This document shows, in pieces, positions 61,964-64,000 of a stretch of 64,000 nucleotides of DNA (its first letter is position 1; every line of letters begins with the position of its first letter). The stretch lies in the NCBI RefSeq assembly GCF_004365875.1, contig NZ_SODF01000004.1, positions 124,001 to 188,000 of the forward strand, given 5' to 3'. Below the pieces are notes generated by a model. It was given only the letters and a program-made list of their open reading frames with translations. It was not told where the DNA came from and ran no database searches. Position numbers and translations under genes: made by a program. This stretch comes from Kribbella kalugense (GTDB lineage Bacteria; Actinomycetota; Actinomycetes; Propionibacteriales; Kribbellaceae).

Positions 61964-63379
61964 ATGGCTGTGTCGGAGTTGGCGCATCGCCGGATGTTCG
62001 AGCAGCTCGGCGGGGACTCGGACCGCGGCATCTGGACCTGGCAGCTGCTCAGCACCCTGGGACAGAACGGGATCCAGCCCGACGACCCGCGGATCCGGTC
62101 GGCGATGGCGGGTCTGCAGGATCCGTACGGGCAGCCGATCCAGATCGACTACTCGCAGTTCGTCGAGGTTGCGGAGCACGGCGACGGGATCGTCCAGCGA
62201 GCCCTGCAAGGCGATCTCGCGGTCTCGCCGGACGAGTTTCGTGAGCTCGTCGCGGGGACCCAGGAGATCTACGCCGGACTGCTCGACGAGCACGGCGGCG
62301 AGGTCGCCGACTACATCCCGAGCCTGGCGGACGTGCCTCATCCGGACGCCTTCGGCATCGTGATCTGCACGGTCGACGGTCAGCGGTACTCGATCGGCGA
62401 CTCGAACATCCCCTTCAGCGTGCAGTCGACGTCCAAGCCGTTCACCTACGGACTGGCGCTCGAAGGATCGGATCCGCGGTCGGTGCATGGCTGGGTCGGC
62501 GAGGAGCAGAGCGGCGGGGTGTTCAACGACCCGAGGCTGTCGCTGACCATCGACGGCAAACCGCAGAACCCGATGATCAACGCCGGCGCGATCGCGACGC
62601 TCGCTCTGGTCGAGCCGGAGCTGCGCATCGATGCCCGGTTCGAAAAGGTCAAGGACATGTGGACCTCGATGATGGGGCTGCCCCCCGGCTCCGACACGAC
62701 GACCTTCCTGGGGGAGCGCGAAACCGGCTTCGGCAATATCGGCCTGGCCAACCAGATGGCCGGCAAGGGCATGTTGCACCCGGGCCGCGGGGGCCTCGTC
62801 TCGCCACAGGAAGCGGCCGAGCTGTACTTCATCGTCTGTGGGCTCGAGATGGACGCACACGGGCTGTCCGGGGCCGGCGCGACGCTGGCGAACGGGGGAC
62901 TGTCGCCGTTCACCGGCAAGCAGGTGTTCACCGAAGCGAACAACGCGCTGGTGCTGTCGATGATGGATCACAGCGGCATGTACAACGGGTCCGGCAGTTT
63001 CCGCAACAGAGTCGGTCTGCCGGCCAAGAGCGGTGTCTCGGGCAACGTGGTCGCGGTCGTGCCGGGCCGGTTCGCGATCGTGACGTTCTCGCCGCGGCTC
63101 GACCCGGCGGGCAACTCGGTGCGGGGTGTCAGGGTCTGCGAGCAGATGGTCGACCGCTTCGGCCTGAACCCGTACCGCAACCTCGGCGCCGGCCGGAGCC
63201 GCGCGGCCCAGTTGGCCGGAGGGAACGAGGCGGACCGCAAGGCCGATATGGCGCAGTTGATCAGCCGGGCCTTCGACGGCATGGCCAGACCAGGCTCCGG
63301 CACCGCAGCCGCGCTCGGCGGCACACAGGACGCTGCCGCCACGGTGCGCAAAGGTCCGCAGCAAGGCCACCAGCTCTGA
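61964..63379 (+). CDS. glsA: Glutaminase, long (eukaryote-like) form
   Basis: This 471-residue enzyme hydrolyses glutamine to glutamate and ammonia. The beta-lactamase-like core has the catalytic Ser-x-x-Lys in 'VQSTSKPFTYGLAL', then 'GKPQNPMINAGAIA' and 'PAKSGVSGNVVAVVPG'. Most bacterial GlsA have about 310 residues; here about 120 N-terminal residues form an extra helical, EF-hand-like region ('TLGQNGIQPDDPRIRSAM') joined by 'VADYIPSLADV', as in human GLS, plus a 50-residue Ala/Gly-rich tail. ATG 61964 follows GGAAGGGG. No anchor or signal is visible. Confidence 0.94.
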   Translation: MAVSELAHRRMFEQLGGDSDRGIWTWQLLSTLGQNGIQPDDPRIRSAMAGLQDPYGQPIQIDYSQFVEVAEHGDGIVQRALQGDLAVSPDEFRELVAGTQEIYAGLLDEHGGEVADYIPSLADVPHPDAFGIVICTVDGQRYSIGDSNIPFSVQSTSKPFTYGLALEGSDPRSVHGWVGEEQSGGVFNDPRLSLTIDGKPQNPMINAGAIATLALVEPELRIDARFEKVKDMWTSMMGLPPGSDTTTFLGERETGFGNIGLANQMAGKGMLHPGRGGLVSPQEAAELYFIVCGLEMDAHGLSGAGATLANGGLSPFTGKQVFTEANNALVLSMMDHSGMYNGSGSFRNRVGLPAKSGVSGNVVAVVPGRFAIVTFSPRLDPAGNSVRGVRVCEQMVDRFGLNPYRNLGAGRSRAAQLAGGNEADRKADMAQLISRAFDGMARPGSGTAAALGGTQDAAATVRKGPQQGHQL

Positions 63380-63390
63380 GGGCCGGATCC

Positions 63391-63467
63391 CCAGGCCATC
63401 ACAATGCAGCGGCCCCCGTCACGCCGAGCGTGACGGGGGCCGCTGTGCTGCGATTGTGATGGCCTGG
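63391..63467. terminator. Nested bidirectional terminator hairpin between glsA and glmS
   Basis: An inner perfect 18-base stem (63407-63424 with 63428-63445, 3-base loop) is enclosed by an outer perfect 14-base stem (63391-63404 with 63454-63467). It lies between the converging stops of glsA (63379) and glmS (63476) and can stop transcription from both sides. Confidence 0.92.
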
Positions 63468-63475
63468 CGATCCGC

Positions 63476-64000
63476 CTACTCGACCGTGACCGACTTGGCC
63501 AGGTTGCGCGGCTTGTCGACATCGTGGCCGAGGGCAACGGCTGCGTAGTACGCGATGATCTGCAGCGGGATCGTCAGCAGGATCGGGTCCAGCTCGTGCT
63601 CGTTCTTCGGTACGACGATCTTCGCGGCGACCCCGTCCGGGACCTCGACGCCCGCGTGCGTGACGACGTACAGCGGGCCGGAGCGGGCGCCGATCTCGTG
63701 CAGCGCGCCGATGTTGCGGTCGAGCAGCTCGTCGTCGGGGACGATCGCGACCGTCGGCACGTCCGGCGAGATCAGTGCGAGCGGGCCGTGCTTCAGCTCG
63801 GAGGTCTGGTACGCCTCGGCGTGCCGGTAGGAGATCTCCTTCAGCTTCTGCGCGCCCTCGCGAGCGACCGGGTACCCGCGGGACCGGCCGACGAAGAACA
63901 GGCTCTCGTGCTTGGCGAGCCGGCCGGCGATCTTGGCCAGCTCCTCCTCCTGCGCGACGATCGAGGCGATGTCCTCGGGCAGCTTCTTCAGGCCGTCGAT
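63476..64000 (-). CDS. glmS: Glutamine-fructose-6-phosphate aminotransferase, 3' end (partial)
   Basis: The frame is open to the end of the window and encodes the last 174 residues. It holds the second sugar-isomerase (SIS) domain of GlmS, which makes glucosamine-6-phosphate for cell-wall synthesis: 'LFFVGRSRGYPVAREGAQKL', 'YRHAEAYQTSELKHGPLALI' and the C-terminal catalytic tail 'DKPRNLAKSVTVE', with the Lys next to the active site. The glutaminase domain is outside the window. The strong hairpin separates it from glsA. Confidence 0.96.
   Translation of the reverse strand: MDGLKKLPEDIASIVAQEEELAKIAGRLAKHESLFFVGRSRGYPVAREGAQKLKEISYRHAEAYQTSELKHGPLALISPDVPTVAIVPDDELLDRNIGALHEIGARSGPLYVVTHAGVEVPDGVAAKIVVPKNEHELDPILLTIPLQIIAYYAAVALGHDVDKPRNLAKSVTVE

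Overview
The window looks like a chromosomal segment of a high-GC actinobacterium. Codon use, the frequent GTG starts, the many 4-base ATGA/GTGA gene overlaps and the gene families (DUF2550 after atpC, PduO-type adenosyltransferase beside murA, CU044_5270 with an ECF sigma factor, MeaA-type mutase) point to the Nocardioidaceae/Kribbellaceae, most likely Kribbella or a close relative. That genus assignment is inference; no rRNA or tRNA gene was seen.

Layout. (1) 1-5246: the end of the F1Fo ATP synthase operon (delta partial, alpha, gamma, beta, epsilon) and DUF2550. (2) 5243-7465: a secreted esterase and a THUMP-type RNA methyltransferase. (3) 7583-19132: a probable oligosaccharide uptake and degradation locus. 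It holds an Opp/Dpp-type ABC importer (binding lipoprotein, two permeases, two ATPases), a LacI regulator, an FAD oxidoreductase, a GH5 cellulase-like enzyme and a DUF6351 secreted protein; the last two each carry a single-base frameshift. (4) 19310-22868: a CUT1 sugar importer without its own ATPase. (5) 22956-27283: a DUF3516-type helicase, then a patch of visibly lower GC with membrane proteins of unknown function. (6) 27363-32096: fabV-murA, divergent from the cobalamin adenosyltransferase gene, then sppA. (7) 32127-36812: a CU044_5270/ECF sigma pair, a small membrane protein, a STAS protein and an ethylmalonyl-CoA mutase (meaA). (8) 36869-39813: aldo/keto reductase, DyP peroxidase with encapsulin cargo tag, encapsulin, DUF488. 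(9) 39836-45550: MFS transporter, amidohydrolase and GntR regulator with TGGTATACCA operators, a PNPOx-like protein and a putative glycosidase. (10) 45616-48005: ECF sigma with SnoaL-like tail, PEP mutase/isocitrate lyase-like enzyme, AhpD-like protein and a 45-residue basic peptide. (11) 48115-52464: a TetR regulator with paired operators and a divergent operon (oxidoreductase, ABC exporter, SDR). (12) 52476-55894: MocR regulator, D-amino-acid oxidase-like enzyme, phytase-like secreted protein. (13) 55965-61811: an aldarate (glucarate/galactarate/talarate) catabolic cluster with GntR and LysR regulators and a DppA-type D-aminopeptidase. (14) 61964-64000: a long, eukaryote-like glutaminase, a very strong bidirectional hairpin, and the 3' part of glmS.

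How it fits together. The adenosyltransferase (29865) makes the adenosylcobalamin that MeaA (34833) needs. The galactarate/talarate and glucarate dehydratases both give 5-dehydro-4-deoxyglucarate, which KdgD converts to 2,5-dioxopentanoate. The DyP peroxidase is the cargo of the encapsulin shell made from the next gene. The most unusual signals are GGTATACC palindromes concentrated in regions 9 and 13, several inside genes and spelled with codons rare in this genome; an encapsulin ribosome-binding site lying inside the codons for the cargo tag; and a compact 49-base divergent murA/adenosyltransferase promoter that appears leaderless on both sides.
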